A DNA stretch of 64,000 nt, taken from Bradyrhizobium sp. Ce-3. Its GTDB lineage: Bacteria; Pseudomonadota; Alphaproteobacteria; Rhizobiales; Xanthobacteraceae. The stretch covers positions 124,001 through 188,000 of the forward strand of contig NZ_BQUV01000004.1 in assembly GCF_022835695.1 (NCBI RefSeq), read 5' to 3'. This document shows, piece by piece, positions 9,124 to 18,177 of the stretch. Position numbers and translations under genes: made by a program. The stretch's first letter is position 1; each line of letters opens with the position of its first letter. The notes under the pieces are model-generated. The model worked only from the letters and a program-made list of their open reading frames with translations. It ran no database searches and was not told the DNA's origin.

Positions 9124-9492
9124 TGCGCTGTTCCTGTGGGGTTGATCACCACCGGCACATCGTCATCGCGTCGTCATGAGAGCGCAAAGTAATCTTCAAA
9201 TAATATGAAGCTTATTTTGCCACCGAATCCCAGATTCTCGGAATGAATCTAAGCTTAGGTAAGTACCTCTGCCGCCGACGTCATGTCTCCGCCGCCGATG
9301 ATTGACTTCACGTCTGTTAGACAATTCGACGATCGGCTTAGCGCAGCGATTATTTTCAGTCAGTCTCCGAAAAATATCTTGGCAATACATGACGCGATGC
9401 TCTATGGACTCTCCATCAGATGGCTCGCTGTCTGATCGCAAAATATCTCTAGAGCAATCTCCGCGGGCTTTCATTCAAGCGAGGCCTCCCAC
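9124..9492. promoter_or_regulatory. Divergent control region with an exact TCGTCAT-N4-TCGTCAT repeat
   Basis: This 369-bp gene-free stretch lies between the PstS-like gene (minus) and the OGT-type gene (plus). It is clearly more AT-rich than its surroundings. At 9160-9177 the plus strand has TCGTCAT, CGCG, TCGTCAT: a perfect 7-bp direct repeat at 11-bp periodicity, the geometry of a PhoB box, with 5 of 7 matches per half to CTGTCAT. It lies 37 bp before the PstS-like ATG, but in the opposite orientation to that gene. No obvious sigma-70 promoter was assigned. Confidence 0.4.
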
Positions 9493-11688
9493 ATGGAAGA
9501 CAACTCGAGCGGGCGACTTGCGATTCGTGTGGGGCATGGCGGCCATGCAATTTTGGCGCGCCCGCAGATTGGCGGCAGCTATCCATCAACCGACCTGAAG
9601 CGAGCGCAGGCGCTGCATCAGGAGGGCGTCGCGCACGCGCGGCAGGATCGCTGGCGCCCGGCGCTGCGCGCGTTCAACGAAGCCGCGCGGCTCGCGCCCG
9701 ACCAGTCCGGCTTCAATTATTGCAAGGGCGTCGCGCTGTGCCGGTTCGATCGCTTCGACGACGCGCGCGAGGCGTTTGCCGCGGAACTCAGGGTGACGCC
9801 GACCCATGCACCGGCACTGGCCGAGATCGGCACCTGCCTCGCCCGGACCGGGCGCACCCGCGACGGTATTCCCTATCTCCAGGATGGATTGCGTCTGCTG
9901 CCGAACATGCCGCTGGCGCAATTCAGTCTCGGCCTTGCGCTGCTGACCGAGAACCGGCGCAGCGAAGCGCTGGTGGCGCTGGACAAGGCGATCGAGCTCG
10001 ATGCCGGATACGGCGAAGCCTATCGCACCCGCGGCCTCGCCTATGTGATGGACGGACAGTTCGACAAGGCGGTCGATGATCTCCGCGCTGCCTCGACCAT
10101 CGACAGCGACAATTACAAGGCGATCATCGAGCTCGGCATGAATTTCGGCATCGCCGCGCGGGATCAGCAGGCGGCGCGGCTGTTCGAGATCGCTGCCGAC
10201 GGCGCGCCGACCGTCGCGCTGCCGCAATATCTCTACGGCCACTTCCTGATCAATCATCGCGCCTACGAGCGCGGGCTGGTTTACGTCGACCGTGCGATCG
10301 CGATCGATCCGCTGCAGGCCGAGCATCATGTCGGCCGCGGCTTCGGATTGCTCGGACAGGGCCGCATCGAGGAGGCCGTCGCAGCCTATCGGCGCGCCGG
10401 CGAGCTCGATCCCGGCAGCGCAGCGATCGCCGGAACCGTGCTGTTCGCGCTTCAGCACAAACCGGGCGTGACGCGTGACGAATTGCTGCGCGAGCATAAG
10501 CGATGGGCGACACTCTACCGGCCTAGCGCGCCGCTCAACCGCTTCGAATTCCCCAACATACCCGATCCGGCGCGCAAGCCGCGGCTTGGCCTGGTGTCGG
10601 CGGACCTGCACCGGCATGCCGTCTCGTTCCTGGTGCTGCGCGCCTTCGAGGGCCTCGCAGCGCTCGGCTACGAGATCTTCTGCTACAAGACCGACAGCAA
10701 GCGGCAGGACGACGATTTCAGCGAACGCTACAAGGACATCTCGTTGTCCTGGCGCGACGTATCCGGGGTCGACGACGCGGCGCTGGCGCGGCAGATTGCC
10801 GAGGATCGCGTCGACGTGCTGTTCGATCTCGCCGGTCACACCGCCGGCAACCGCCTCTCGCTGTTCGCGACGCGCGCAGCGCCGATCCAGCTCAGCTGGG
10901 CCGGCTATGTCGGCACGGTCGGGCTCGATACCTATGACGGGCTGATCGCCGATCCCGTGGAGATTCCGCCGGAGCACGACGCGAGCTATGTCGAGCGCCC
11001 GATCCGCCTGCCCGACTGCTATGTCTGCTATCACCCGCCGGCGAAAGCTCCCGAGGTGCCGCAGCTGCCAAGCCTCGGCGGCGGCCGCTTCACCTTCGGC
11101 TGCTTCAATCGCCCGGCGAAGCTCAACAGCGAGCTCGGCAAGGCATGGGCGCGCATTCTCGAGCAGGTGCCGGATTCGCGCATCCTGATGGTCTATGGCG
11201 GTCTCGGCGAGACCAGCACGCGTGACGCCGTCTATAACGTGCTCGGCCAGGGCGGCGTCCCGCGCGAGCGCGTCGAGCTGGTCGGCGAAACCGAGCAGGA
11301 CAAACTGCTCGTCGCCTATGGCGAGGTCGATCTCGCGCTCGATCCGTTCCCCTATTCCGCCGGCGTCACGACGCTGGAGGCGATGTGGATGGGCGTTCCG
11401 ACCGTGACCTTCGTCGGCGATACCTTCGCCGGCCGTCACTCGGCGACCCACCTCACCGCGGCCGGACTGGGCAGCTTCTGCGCGCACAGCATCGACGACT
11501 ACGTCGCCATGGCCGTCGGCTTGACGCAGCGGCGCGACGAGCTCGCCGAGTTGCGCCGCGGCCTGCGCGACCGTGTCGCCGCCTCTCCGCTCTGCGACGC
11601 ACCGCGCTTCGCCGACAATCTCTCGCACGAATTGATGAAGCTCTGGGCGGAGTGGTGCGCCGCCCGCACGACGAACGCAGCGGCCTGA
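9493..11688 (+). CDS. TPR protein with SPINDLY/OGT-type glycosyltransferase domain (GT41-like)
   Basis: The 731-residue protein has about eight tetratricopeptide repeats (residues about 35-330) followed by the two-lobed OGT catalytic region. Landmarks are RLGLVSADLHRHAVSFLVL (about 365), DLAGHTAGNRLSLF (about 447), APIQLSWAGYVGTVGLDTYD (about 462), FTFGCFNRPAKLN (about 533) and LALDPFPYSAGVTTLEAMWM (about 615). Family members move a sugar from a nucleotide donor to Ser/Thr of proteins in the cytoplasm; bacterial members include adhesin and flagellin modifiers. Donor sugar and target are unknown. No signal peptide is seen. Its place inside the T2SS cluster, back to back with the Ser/Thr-rich exoprotein, suggests that it modifies a secretion component or cargo. 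Confidence 0.85.
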   Translation: MEDNSSGRLAIRVGHGGHAILARPQIGGSYPSTDLKRAQALHQEGVAHARQDRWRPALRAFNEAARLAPDQSGFNYCKGVALCRFDRFDDAREAFAAELRVTPTHAPALAEIGTCLARTGRTRDGIPYLQDGLRLLPNMPLAQFSLGLALLTENRRSEALVALDKAIELDAGYGEAYRTRGLAYVMDGQFDKAVDDLRAASTIDSDNYKAIIELGMNFGIAARDQQAARLFEIAADGAPTVALPQYLYGHFLINHRAYERGLVYVDRAIAIDPLQAEHHVGRGFGLLGQGRIEEAVAAYRRAGELDPGSAAIAGTVLFALQHKPGVTRDELLREHKRWATLYRPSAPLNRFEFPNIPDPARKPRLGLVSADLHRHAVSFLVLRAFEGLAALGYEIFCYKTDSKRQDDDFSERYKDISLSWRDVSGVDDAALARQIAEDRVDVLFDLAGHTAGNRLSLFATRAAPIQLSWAGYVGTVGLDTYDGLIADPVEIPPEHDASYVERPIRLPDCYVCYHPPAKAPEVPQLPSLGGGRFTFGCFNRPAKLNSELGKAWARILEQVPDSRILMVYGGLGETSTRDAVYNVLGQGGVPRERVELVGETEQDKLLVAYGEVDLALDPFPYSAGVTTLEAMWMGVPTVTFVGDTFAGRHSATHLTAAGLGSFCAHSIDDYVAMAVGLTQRRDELAELRRGLRDRVAASPLCDAPRFADNLSHELMKLWAEWCAARTTNAAA

Positions 11689-11764
11689 CCGCCGCCGGAT
11701 TGGTCAAAGCGTACCCGGCCGCGATATCGCCAGCGATAGGCAGGCCGACAGTAAGGGTGCATCG

Positions 11765-14239
11765 ATGTCGAAGGCAGAGATCAGCGAAGCGCAGGCGATG
11801 CGTGCGGGACTAGCGATGCTGAACCAGGCTTCGTCCGAGCGCCGCGCGGAATTCATCCAGACCGTCATGGACCGCGCCCTCGCACTGTTTCGCGACGGTC
11901 AGCTCGACAGCGCCGACGTGTTGCTCGAGACCATGCAGGATGAACCTCTGGTGCGGCCGCACGTGCTGCACGTCCGCGGCGTGATCGCGCTGCAGCGGGA
12001 AGAGGATGAACGGGCGCTGGAACTGATCGAGGAGGCGATCCGGCTCAATCCCGCCGACGGTGAGGCGCACGGCAATCTCGGGGTCCTGCTGCTCAAGGGC
12101 CGCCAGTATCCGCAGGCGCTGGCCGCCTACACGGCTGCGCTGACGCTGCGGCCGGACAATGCGCCCGCCCAGCTTGGCCTCGCCCGCGCGCTGGCGATGC
12201 TCGAGCTGAGCGATTTTGCCGACGACGTGTTTCGCGACCTGATCGCAAGCGCTCCCGACTATATTGATGCGATCGTCGATTTTGGCTGGTTGCTGAGCGA
12301 CACCAATCGACACGACGTCGGCGTCGCGCTACTGCGTGATGCGCTGCTGCGCTATCCGATGCGCGCGGAGCTGCGCACCGTGCTTGCCGTCTGCCTGTTC
12401 GGCATCGGCGACTGGTCCGCGGCCTGGGCGGAGTATGAGGGACGGTTGTCGGATCCGCGCGTCAACAAGCACCTGATCCCGACCGACCGGCCGCGTTGGC
12501 AGGGCGAGGATCTCGCCGGCCGAACCATCCTGCTGCAATCCGAGCAGGGTTTTGGCGACACAATCCAGTTCGTGCGCTATGCGCCGATGGTGAAAGCGCG
12601 CGGCGGCCGCGTCATCCTGCGGACGCCGCAAGTGCTGACGTCCTTGATGAAAACCGCTTGCGGCATCGATGATGTCATCAGCGACGAGGAGACCGTGCCG
12701 GCATTCGACGTGCAGGTCCCGCTGCTATCTTTGCCGCTGATCTTCGATACCCAGGTCGATACGGTGCCAGAGGCAGTTCCCTATCTCGCTCCCGATCCGG
12801 ATCTGGTCGCGCGGTGGCGCGAGCGGCTTCATGAGCAATTTGGCCAGCGTCTTGAAAATTCCGCCCGCGGCATGACGGTCGGCCTGGTCTGGCAGGGCAA
12901 TCCCGGTCATCTCAACGACCAGCGCCGCTCGATCCGGCTCGATCTGCTGAGTCCCCTGCTCGGTTGTCCGGGCGTGCGGTTTGTCAGCCTGCAGATCGGC
13001 CGCGGGCGTGAGCAGCTCGCCGACTTCGACCATCGTATCTTCGATGCCGGCGCGCATATCGACGCCGCATCGTTTGCCGACGCGGCGGCACTCATCGGCA
13101 ATCTCGATCTCGTCGTCTCGATCGACAGTGCCATCGCGCATCTGGCCGGTGCGATGGGCAAGCCGGTCTGGATCCTGCTTGCCAATGGCAGCGACTGGCG
13201 CTGGCTACGCGATCGCAACGACACACCGTGGTATCCGCGCGTCCGGCTGTTCCGGCAAACAACACCGGGCGATTGGGTAGAGGTGATCGGGCGGCTGAAC
13301 TCCGAGCTCAGGTCCCTCGCCGGCGCTTCCACTGATTTGCCGGCCGAGCAGTTCAGCGATCCCATCATGACCTCGACGCGCGGCATGACGGTGCCACAAC
13401 AGGAGAATGACGCGTTGACCTGCGACGCGCTGTTCGTCGAGGCATGCCGCCAGCACGGTGCAGGCAAGCTGGACCGCGCGCGGCGACTGTTCGAGCACGT
13501 GCTTTCGCTCGATCACGGACACGTCAATACGTTGTGCAATCTCGGTGCGATCGAGCTCGGCCTCGGCCATCATGAACGCGCCAACACGCTTCTGCACGCC
13601 GCGGTAACGGCGGCGCCCGATCTGGCGCCGGCACGCATCGCGCTCGCCGACGCGTTGCTCGCCACGCACAGGACGGAGCAAGCGGTCGCTCAATACCGCA
13701 GGGCGATCGAGCTCGCACCATTGAGCGTCGATGCTCACGCGGCGTACGCAAATGCGCTGCGAAAGCTGGCCAATCTCGAGCAGGCGAGCGGCATGCATGC
13801 CGATATGTTGAAGCGCCAACTTCATCAGCATTACCGCAAGGCGCTGGAACTCGCGCCTGCCAGTGACGCACTGCATGCACAATATGCACTTGCGCTGTCC
13901 GAGCTCGGCGACCTCGACAATGCCATGCTGCACTTCCTGGCGGCGACAAGGATCAACCAGCGGCAGTCTTCGGAATTTTACGAAGCGCTTGGGCGCGCCT
14001 GTGCTGTCCGCGGCAATTCGCAGGGCGCCGAAATCAGCCTGAAGCATGCGGTCGCGCTCGATCCGTACCGCGTGACCGCCCATTGTGCGCTTGGCGATCT
14101 CTATCTGCTGCTCGAGCGTCACAACGATGCTTCGGCAAGTTTTCGTGAAGCGCAGGCTCTCGACGCGGAAAGTGCTGCGGCATTGCATGGGATTGAGCGG
14201 GTGCAGGCGGCGCAGCAGAGCGCAGCCGTCAACGGATGA
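11765..14239 (+). CDS. TPR protein with central GT9-type glycosyltransferase-like domain
   Basis: The 824-residue protein has TPRs at about residues 30-235, a heptosyltransferase-fold region at about 245-520, and a second TPR array at about 555-815. The central part starts GEDLAGRTILLQSEQGFGDT, the usual N-terminal lobe motif of TPR-linked GT9 proteins, and contains VVSIDSAIAHLAGAMGKPVW at about 455, the donor-site motif of ADP-heptose transferases. Such proteins are often annotated only as TPR proteins. Activity and substrate are unknown. It lies 76 bp after the OGT-type gene on the same strand and is probably co-transcribed, so the pair may form one glycosylation unit for the T2SS locus. 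Confidence 0.75.
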   Translation: MSKAEISEAQAMRAGLAMLNQASSERRAEFIQTVMDRALALFRDGQLDSADVLLETMQDEPLVRPHVLHVRGVIALQREEDERALELIEEAIRLNPADGEAHGNLGVLLLKGRQYPQALAAYTAALTLRPDNAPAQLGLARALAMLELSDFADDVFRDLIASAPDYIDAIVDFGWLLSDTNRHDVGVALLRDALLRYPMRAELRTVLAVCLFGIGDWSAAWAEYEGRLSDPRVNKHLIPTDRPRWQGEDLAGRTILLQSEQGFGDTIQFVRYAPMVKARGGRVILRTPQVLTSLMKTACGIDDVISDEETVPAFDVQVPLLSLPLIFDTQVDTVPEAVPYLAPDPDLVARWRERLHEQFGQRLENSARGMTVGLVWQGNPGHLNDQRRSIRLDLLSPLLGCPGVRFVSLQIGRGREQLADFDHRIFDAGAHIDAASFADAAALIGNLDLVVSIDSAIAHLAGAMGKPVWILLANGSDWRWLRDRNDTPWYPRVRLFRQTTPGDWVEVIGRLNSELRSLAGASTDLPAEQFSDPIMTSTRGMTVPQQENDALTCDALFVEACRQHGAGKLDRARRLFEHVLSLDHGHVNTLCNLGAIELGLGHHERANTLLHAAVTAAPDLAPARIALADALLATHRTEQAVAQYRRAIELAPLSVDAHAAYANALRKLANLEQASGMHADMLKRQLHQHYRKALELAPASDALHAQYALALSELGDLDNAMLHFLAATRINQRQSSEFYEALGRACAVRGNSQGAEISLKHAVALDPYRVTAHCALGDLYLLLERHNDASASFREAQALDAESAAALHGIERVQAAQQSAAVNG

Positions 14240-14508
14240 TTGTGACATGCGTGCGGTTGCCGGCGATCAGAGGCATGGTTGCACCGGACTTGGCGCCGCG
14301 CGGGCGCCGTGCGGTCGCGCAATCCTCGCTGCGCGCAGCGCGGCACGCTCGTCGCGTGTTCCCTGCGCAGATCAATTCTGCATCATCGACTGCGGTCAGA
14401 CGTGTCGCGACATGAGCACTCGTTGTGGTTTCATTTCCATGTCACCAAGCGCCGCTAGAAGTGTCGCGACCGAATTGAAGCGCTGCGGTTGGGGATGGGG
14501 CCCCTGCA
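14240..14508. promoter_or_regulatory. Upstream region of the ECF sigma/gsp operon with repeated TGTCGCGAC
   Basis: The stretch has no gene. It holds a perfect 10-bp palindrome TGTCGCGACA at 14403-14412, and a 10-bp copy GTGTCGCGAC recurs at 14461-14470, 59 bp after the first copy at 14402-14411. Paired copies upstream of a regulator gene suggest an operator, but no known regulator is assigned. Confidence 0.35.
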
Positions 14509-15141
14509 ATGAGCGACACCAATCGAACGGCGTTGCTCGCGCTCCTCGTCACAAGCTACGACGATCTCAAGCAACGTTTGACGCGACGAACCGGATCGGC
14601 GGATCTCGCCGACGAGGCCTTGCAGGATACCTTTCTGCGTCTCAGCAAGGCCGACGGCATTGGACCGGTCCGCGATTTGCCTGCCTATCTGTTCCGCGTC
14701 GCGATGAGCGCCATCAGCAACCGGCGCGTCGCCGAGCGGCGGCGGCGCACGGTGCCGCAAGCAGATGCGCTGTTCGATCTGCCGGACGACACTCCCGGCC
14801 CGGACCGCATCATCGAGGCGCGATCCGAGATCAATGCGCTTCGGCGCGCCATCCAGGAGCTGCCGACCCGTCGCCGCGAGATCTTCATGGCGATATGCGT
14901 TGAAGAAATCCCGTTGCAGCAGGTCGCCAAGCGGTTCGGCGTCAGCGTCCGCACCGTGCAGGTCGAGATCAAGCAGGCGCTGGTGCATTGCGCAGTGTGT
15001 ATCGACCGGAACGCGCAGATGTCGAGGGTGGCGTTTCGGCGCCGAGCTGCATTCAGCGAGCGGGACCGTGCCGCGCTGCTTTCGACGGGCGAGAGCGACA
15101 CGGTGCTTGGCCGGCAATTACCGTTAGGCGGCAGCAGGTGA
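14509..15141 (+). CDS. ECF-type RNA polymerase sigma factor (FecI-like), no adjacent anti-sigma
   Basis: The 210-residue protein has region 2 at about residues 15-85 (DLADEALQDTFLRLSKA, then LPAYLFRVAMSAISN) and region 4 at about 105-165 (IQELPTRRREIFMAICVEE, then VAKRFGVSVRTVQVEIKQAL). The spacing and the ELPTRRREIF motif are most like FecI-type ECF factors. No FecR-type sensor, TonB receptor or anti-sigma gene lies beside it. It sits 98 bp upstream of gspE on the same strand, so it may drive the gsp operon or the cargo genes. In Pseudomonas aeruginosa the ECF factor VreI regulates the phosphate-starvation Hxc T2SS, which is a useful parallel but not proof. The last 35 residues lie outside the sigma domain. 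Confidence 0.8.
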   Translation: MSDTNRTALLALLVTSYDDLKQRLTRRTGSADLADEALQDTFLRLSKADGIGPVRDLPAYLFRVAMSAISNRRVAERRRRTVPQADALFDLPDDTPGPDRIIEARSEINALRRAIQELPTRRREIFMAICVEEIPLQQVAKRFGVSVRTVQVEIKQALVHCAVCIDRNAQMSRVAFRRRAAFSERDRAALLSTGESDTVLGRQLPLGGSR

Positions 15142-15239
15142 CGTGCGATGGCAGGCCAGCGTCCATCAGCATCTGCCAGCGCGAACGCTGGGTGGCATAG
15201 TCGGCCGGCTGTGCAGGCCGGTTCAACCGGAGTGGCGCA

Positions 15240-16955
15240 ATGCTAGCGCATGAAACGAATGCGCCCGCAACACCTACCGCACCGCCGGTCGACTTCATGA
15301 CGTATCTCGCCGGCAAGGGCGTATTGCGCGACGGTCAGAAGGACGACACGGCGGGTCGTGCACGCAACGGCGACGGCTCAGCCGGCCACGTCGACTGGAG
15401 CGCCGTCACCAAGCTGACGCCCTCGGCGCTGGCCGACGAGCTCGCCAGCTTCTACCGCTGCGATCGGGTCCGTCGCGACGATCTGGTGGACGGACGCTTT
15501 GCCGGCGGCGAGATGTCGATCCGGTTCCTCAAGGAGGAACGCCTGTTTCCCTATGAGAGCGCGACCGGCACGTTGCGTCTCGCACTGGCTTCCCCAATCG
15601 ACGATGAAACGTTGCGTGCGGTGGAGCTCATGCTGCGCCGGCCGGTCGCGCTGGCGGCAGCCACCGCCGACGATCTGGAAGCCGCGTTGTCGCTGCGCCT
15701 CGAGCCGGACCAGGCGAGCGATGCGCCGCTGGCCGGAACGGCCGCCGGCGAGGACGACCTTGACAATCTGCGTGACCTCGCGCGCGGCGCACCGGTGGTG
15801 CGAGCACTCGACGACCTGCTGCGCCTCGCCGTCGAGCAGCGTGCGACCGACCTGCATATCGAGCCTGCCGGCAATGTGCTGCAGGTTCGGTTGCGAGTCG
15901 ACGGCATGCTGAAGAACGTTCCGGCACCACCGATGGCGATGGCCAAGGGCATCCTGTCGCGCCTCAAGATCATGGCCGGGCTCAACATCACCGAGCGCCG
16001 CCTGGCACAGGATGGACGTGCGCACATCCTGGTCGGCGGCAACGAGATCGATCTGCGCGTCGCCACCATGCCGACGATGCACGGCGAATGCGCCGTCATC
16101 CGGCTGCTGCGCAAGGGAGCCGGCCTGGTCTCGCTCGACCAGATCGGCCTCAGCGCGCATCATGAGGCGGTGCTGCGCAGGGCGTTGCTCGCGCCGTATG
16201 GCATGGTCATCGTCACCGGCCCAACCGGATCCGGCAAGACGACGACGCTTGCCGCATCGCTTGCGGTGATCAACGAGCCGACCCGCAAGATCCTGACCAT
16301 CGAGGATCCGGTCGAGTACCAGATTCCGGGTATCACCCAGACCCAGGTGCATCCGGGTATCGGGCTGACCTTCGCATCGGCGCTGCGCTCGTTCATGCGG
16401 CTCGACCCCGACGTCATCATGGTCGGCGAAATGCGCGATTCCGAGACCGCCCATATCGGGGTGCATGCCGCGCTGACCGGCCATCTGGTGCTGACGACGC
16501 TACACACCAACACCGCCGCGGGCGCCGTCACGCGCCTGATCGACATGGGGATCGAGAGCTTCCTGCTGGCGTCGTGTGCGCGGGTGATCGTGGCGCAGCG
16601 CCTGGTCCGGATCCTGTGCGACCATTGCAAGGAACGTTACACGCTGTCGGCGGCGGACATCGCGGCGGACGAACGCTATTCGGCGCTCGGCATCGAGGCC
16701 GGCGAAGTGGTCTGTCGGCCCAAAGGCTGCGACTGGTGCGGCAACACCGGATTCCGCGGCCGCAAGGGGGTGTTCGAGATCATGGAGATCGGTGCGACGC
16801 TGCGACGCTCGATCGGCCCGAAGACCGATGCCTCCGACCTCGAAGCCGTCGCCCGGCGCGCCGGCATGATTTCGATGACCGAGGACGGCGTCGCGAAACT
16901 GCGCGCCGGACAGACCACGCTCGACGAAATCTTCCGACTGACCATGAGCCTGTAG
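15240..16955 (+). CDS. gspE: GspE, T2SS assembly ATPase
   Basis: This 571-residue ATPase powers pseudopilus assembly from the cytoplasm. An N-terminal domain (about residues 55-160) binds GspL. The ATPase core has Walker A GPTGSGKTTT (about 327), the Asp box ILTIEDPVEYQ, Walker B LDPDVIMVGEMRD (about 388) and the His box HLVLTTLHTN. The zinc-binding tetracysteine site is present as CDHC (about 460) and CDWC (about 498). GGAGTGGC just before the ATG gives a good ribosome site. It opens the run gspE-F-H-I-J-K-L-M, in which neighbouring genes overlap or nearly touch, so the eight genes are one operon. Confidence 0.97.
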   Translation: MLAHETNAPATPTAPPVDFMTYLAGKGVLRDGQKDDTAGRARNGDGSAGHVDWSAVTKLTPSALADELASFYRCDRVRRDDLVDGRFAGGEMSIRFLKEERLFPYESATGTLRLALASPIDDETLRAVELMLRRPVALAAATADDLEAALSLRLEPDQASDAPLAGTAAGEDDLDNLRDLARGAPVVRALDDLLRLAVEQRATDLHIEPAGNVLQVRLRVDGMLKNVPAPPMAMAKGILSRLKIMAGLNITERRLAQDGRAHILVGGNEIDLRVATMPTMHGECAVIRLLRKGAGLVSLDQIGLSAHHEAVLRRALLAPYGMVIVTGPTGSGKTTTLAASLAVINEPTRKILTIEDPVEYQIPGITQTQVHPGIGLTFASALRSFMRLDPDVIMVGEMRDSETAHIGVHAALTGHLVLTTLHTNTAAGAVTRLIDMGIESFLLASCARVIVAQRLVRILCDHCKERYTLSAADIAADERYSALGIEAGEVVCRPKGCDWCGNTGFRGRKGVFEIMEIGATLRRSIGPKTDASDLEAVARRAGMISMTEDGVAKLRAGQTTLDEIFRLTMSL

Positions 16956-16962
16956 GAAGGTC

Positions 16963-18168
16963 ATGCCGCACTACCGCTACCGCGCGTTGACCAAGGCCGG
17001 CGAGATCATTCTCGGCGATGTCGATGCGCCATCGCGCGAGGAGGTCCTGCGGCGTATCGAGTATCTCGGCCACCTGCCGGTCGAAGCCGAGGTCGCCGGC
17101 CGCACCGCGCTGCGCGCCGGAAGTTCGGGCGGAAGCTTGCCCCGGCAGCGCGAACTGACCACCTTCCTGCGCCTGCTCGCCCTGCTGCTCCGCTCGGGGC
17201 TGACGCTGGAAGCTGCGCTGCAGACGCTGGAAGAAGACACCAACAAGGCGGTGGCCCGCTTTGCCGGCGGGCTGCGCTCCGCGGTCTCCGGCGGCGACGG
17301 TTTCGCCGAGGCACTGGAGCGCCACAACCAGGTCATCGAACCGATCTACATCGCGATGGTGCGCGCCGGCGAAGCGTCCGGCAAGCTGGAAGTGGTCTTG
17401 CGCGCGATCGTCGAGGACCGGACGCGGCGCGAGCAGCTGTCGCAACGGATCTCGGGGGCGGTTCGCTACCCGATGTTTCTGGTCGGCTCGGCGGTCGTCA
17501 TCCTGTTCTTCTTCCTGCTCTATGTCGTGCCGCAGTTCGAGTCCGTGTTCGCGGAGCTGCGCGGACGGCTCAATTCCGGCGCGGCCTTTGCGCTCACGAT
17601 GTCGACCTGGTTGCGCGCCCATCTCGACAGCTTCCTTGGCGGCTGCGGCGCGGTGCTGCTGCTCGGCTGGCTGATCCTGCGCCAGCCTTCCGCGCGCGCA
17701 TCGCTGATCGCGGTGCTCGCGACCATCCCCGGCGTGTCCGGCCCGATGAGCGATCGCCGCACCGCCCGCTTCATCGGCACGCTCGGGCTGTTGGTCGAGA
17801 ACGGGGTCGCGTTGCCGACCGCACTGAAGATCCTGCGCGATATCATGACCGAACCGCGCTACGCGGCGGCGGTGGAGCAGGTGCACGAACAGGTGCGCAA
17901 CGGTCGCCGCTTCATCGAGGCGTTGGCCGATAGCGACCTGGTGCCACCGCTTGCGGTCCGCATGCTGCGGGTCGGCGACGAGACCGGCGATCTGTCGGCG
18001 ATCGCACAGCACGCCGCCGACCTCTATGAGCAACGGCTCGCGATCGGCCTCGACCGGCTGATGGGCGCGATCGGCCCGATCACCATCATCGTCGTCAGCA
18101 TCGGCATCGGAACGTTGATCGTGTCGATCATGAGCGCGCTGCTCAGCATCACCGAGCTTGCGATGTAG
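16963..18168 (+). CDS. gspF: GspF, T2SS inner-membrane platform protein
   Basis: The 401-residue protein has the duplicated GspF/PilC domain. A cytoplasmic N-terminal half has LTTFLRLLALLLRSGLTLEAAL (from about residue 63) and ends in the first membrane helix (PMFLVGSAVVILFFFLLYVV, about 170). A second helix pair lies near 225, and the repeat FIGTLGLLVENGVALPTAL is at about 267. A final helix is at about 375. It anchors the ATPase to the inner membrane. GGAAGG lies directly before the ATG, 7 bp after the gspE stop. Length is normal for the family. Confidence 0.96.
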   Translation: MPHYRYRALTKAGEIILGDVDAPSREEVLRRIEYLGHLPVEAEVAGRTALRAGSSGGSLPRQRELTTFLRLLALLLRSGLTLEAALQTLEEDTNKAVARFAGGLRSAVSGGDGFAEALERHNQVIEPIYIAMVRAGEASGKLEVVLRAIVEDRTRREQLSQRISGAVRYPMFLVGSAVVILFFFLLYVVPQFESVFAELRGRLNSGAAFALTMSTWLRAHLDSFLGGCGAVLLLGWLILRQPSARASLIAVLATIPGVSGPMSDRRTARFIGTLGLLVENGVALPTALKILRDIMTEPRYAAAVEQVHEQVRNGRRFIEALADSDLVPPLAVRMLRVGDETGDLSAIAQHAADLYEQRLAIGLDRLMGAIGPITIIVVSIGIGTLIVSIMSALLSITELAM

Positions 18169-18177
18169 GGATGACCG

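Noticed and set aside
6937-9192. 751-codon plus-strand frame
   Set aside because: Antisense to gspG and the PstS-like gene, both with clear family motifs and signal peptides.
9586-11628. 680-codon minus-strand frame
   Set aside because: Antisense to the OGT-type gene; no motif.
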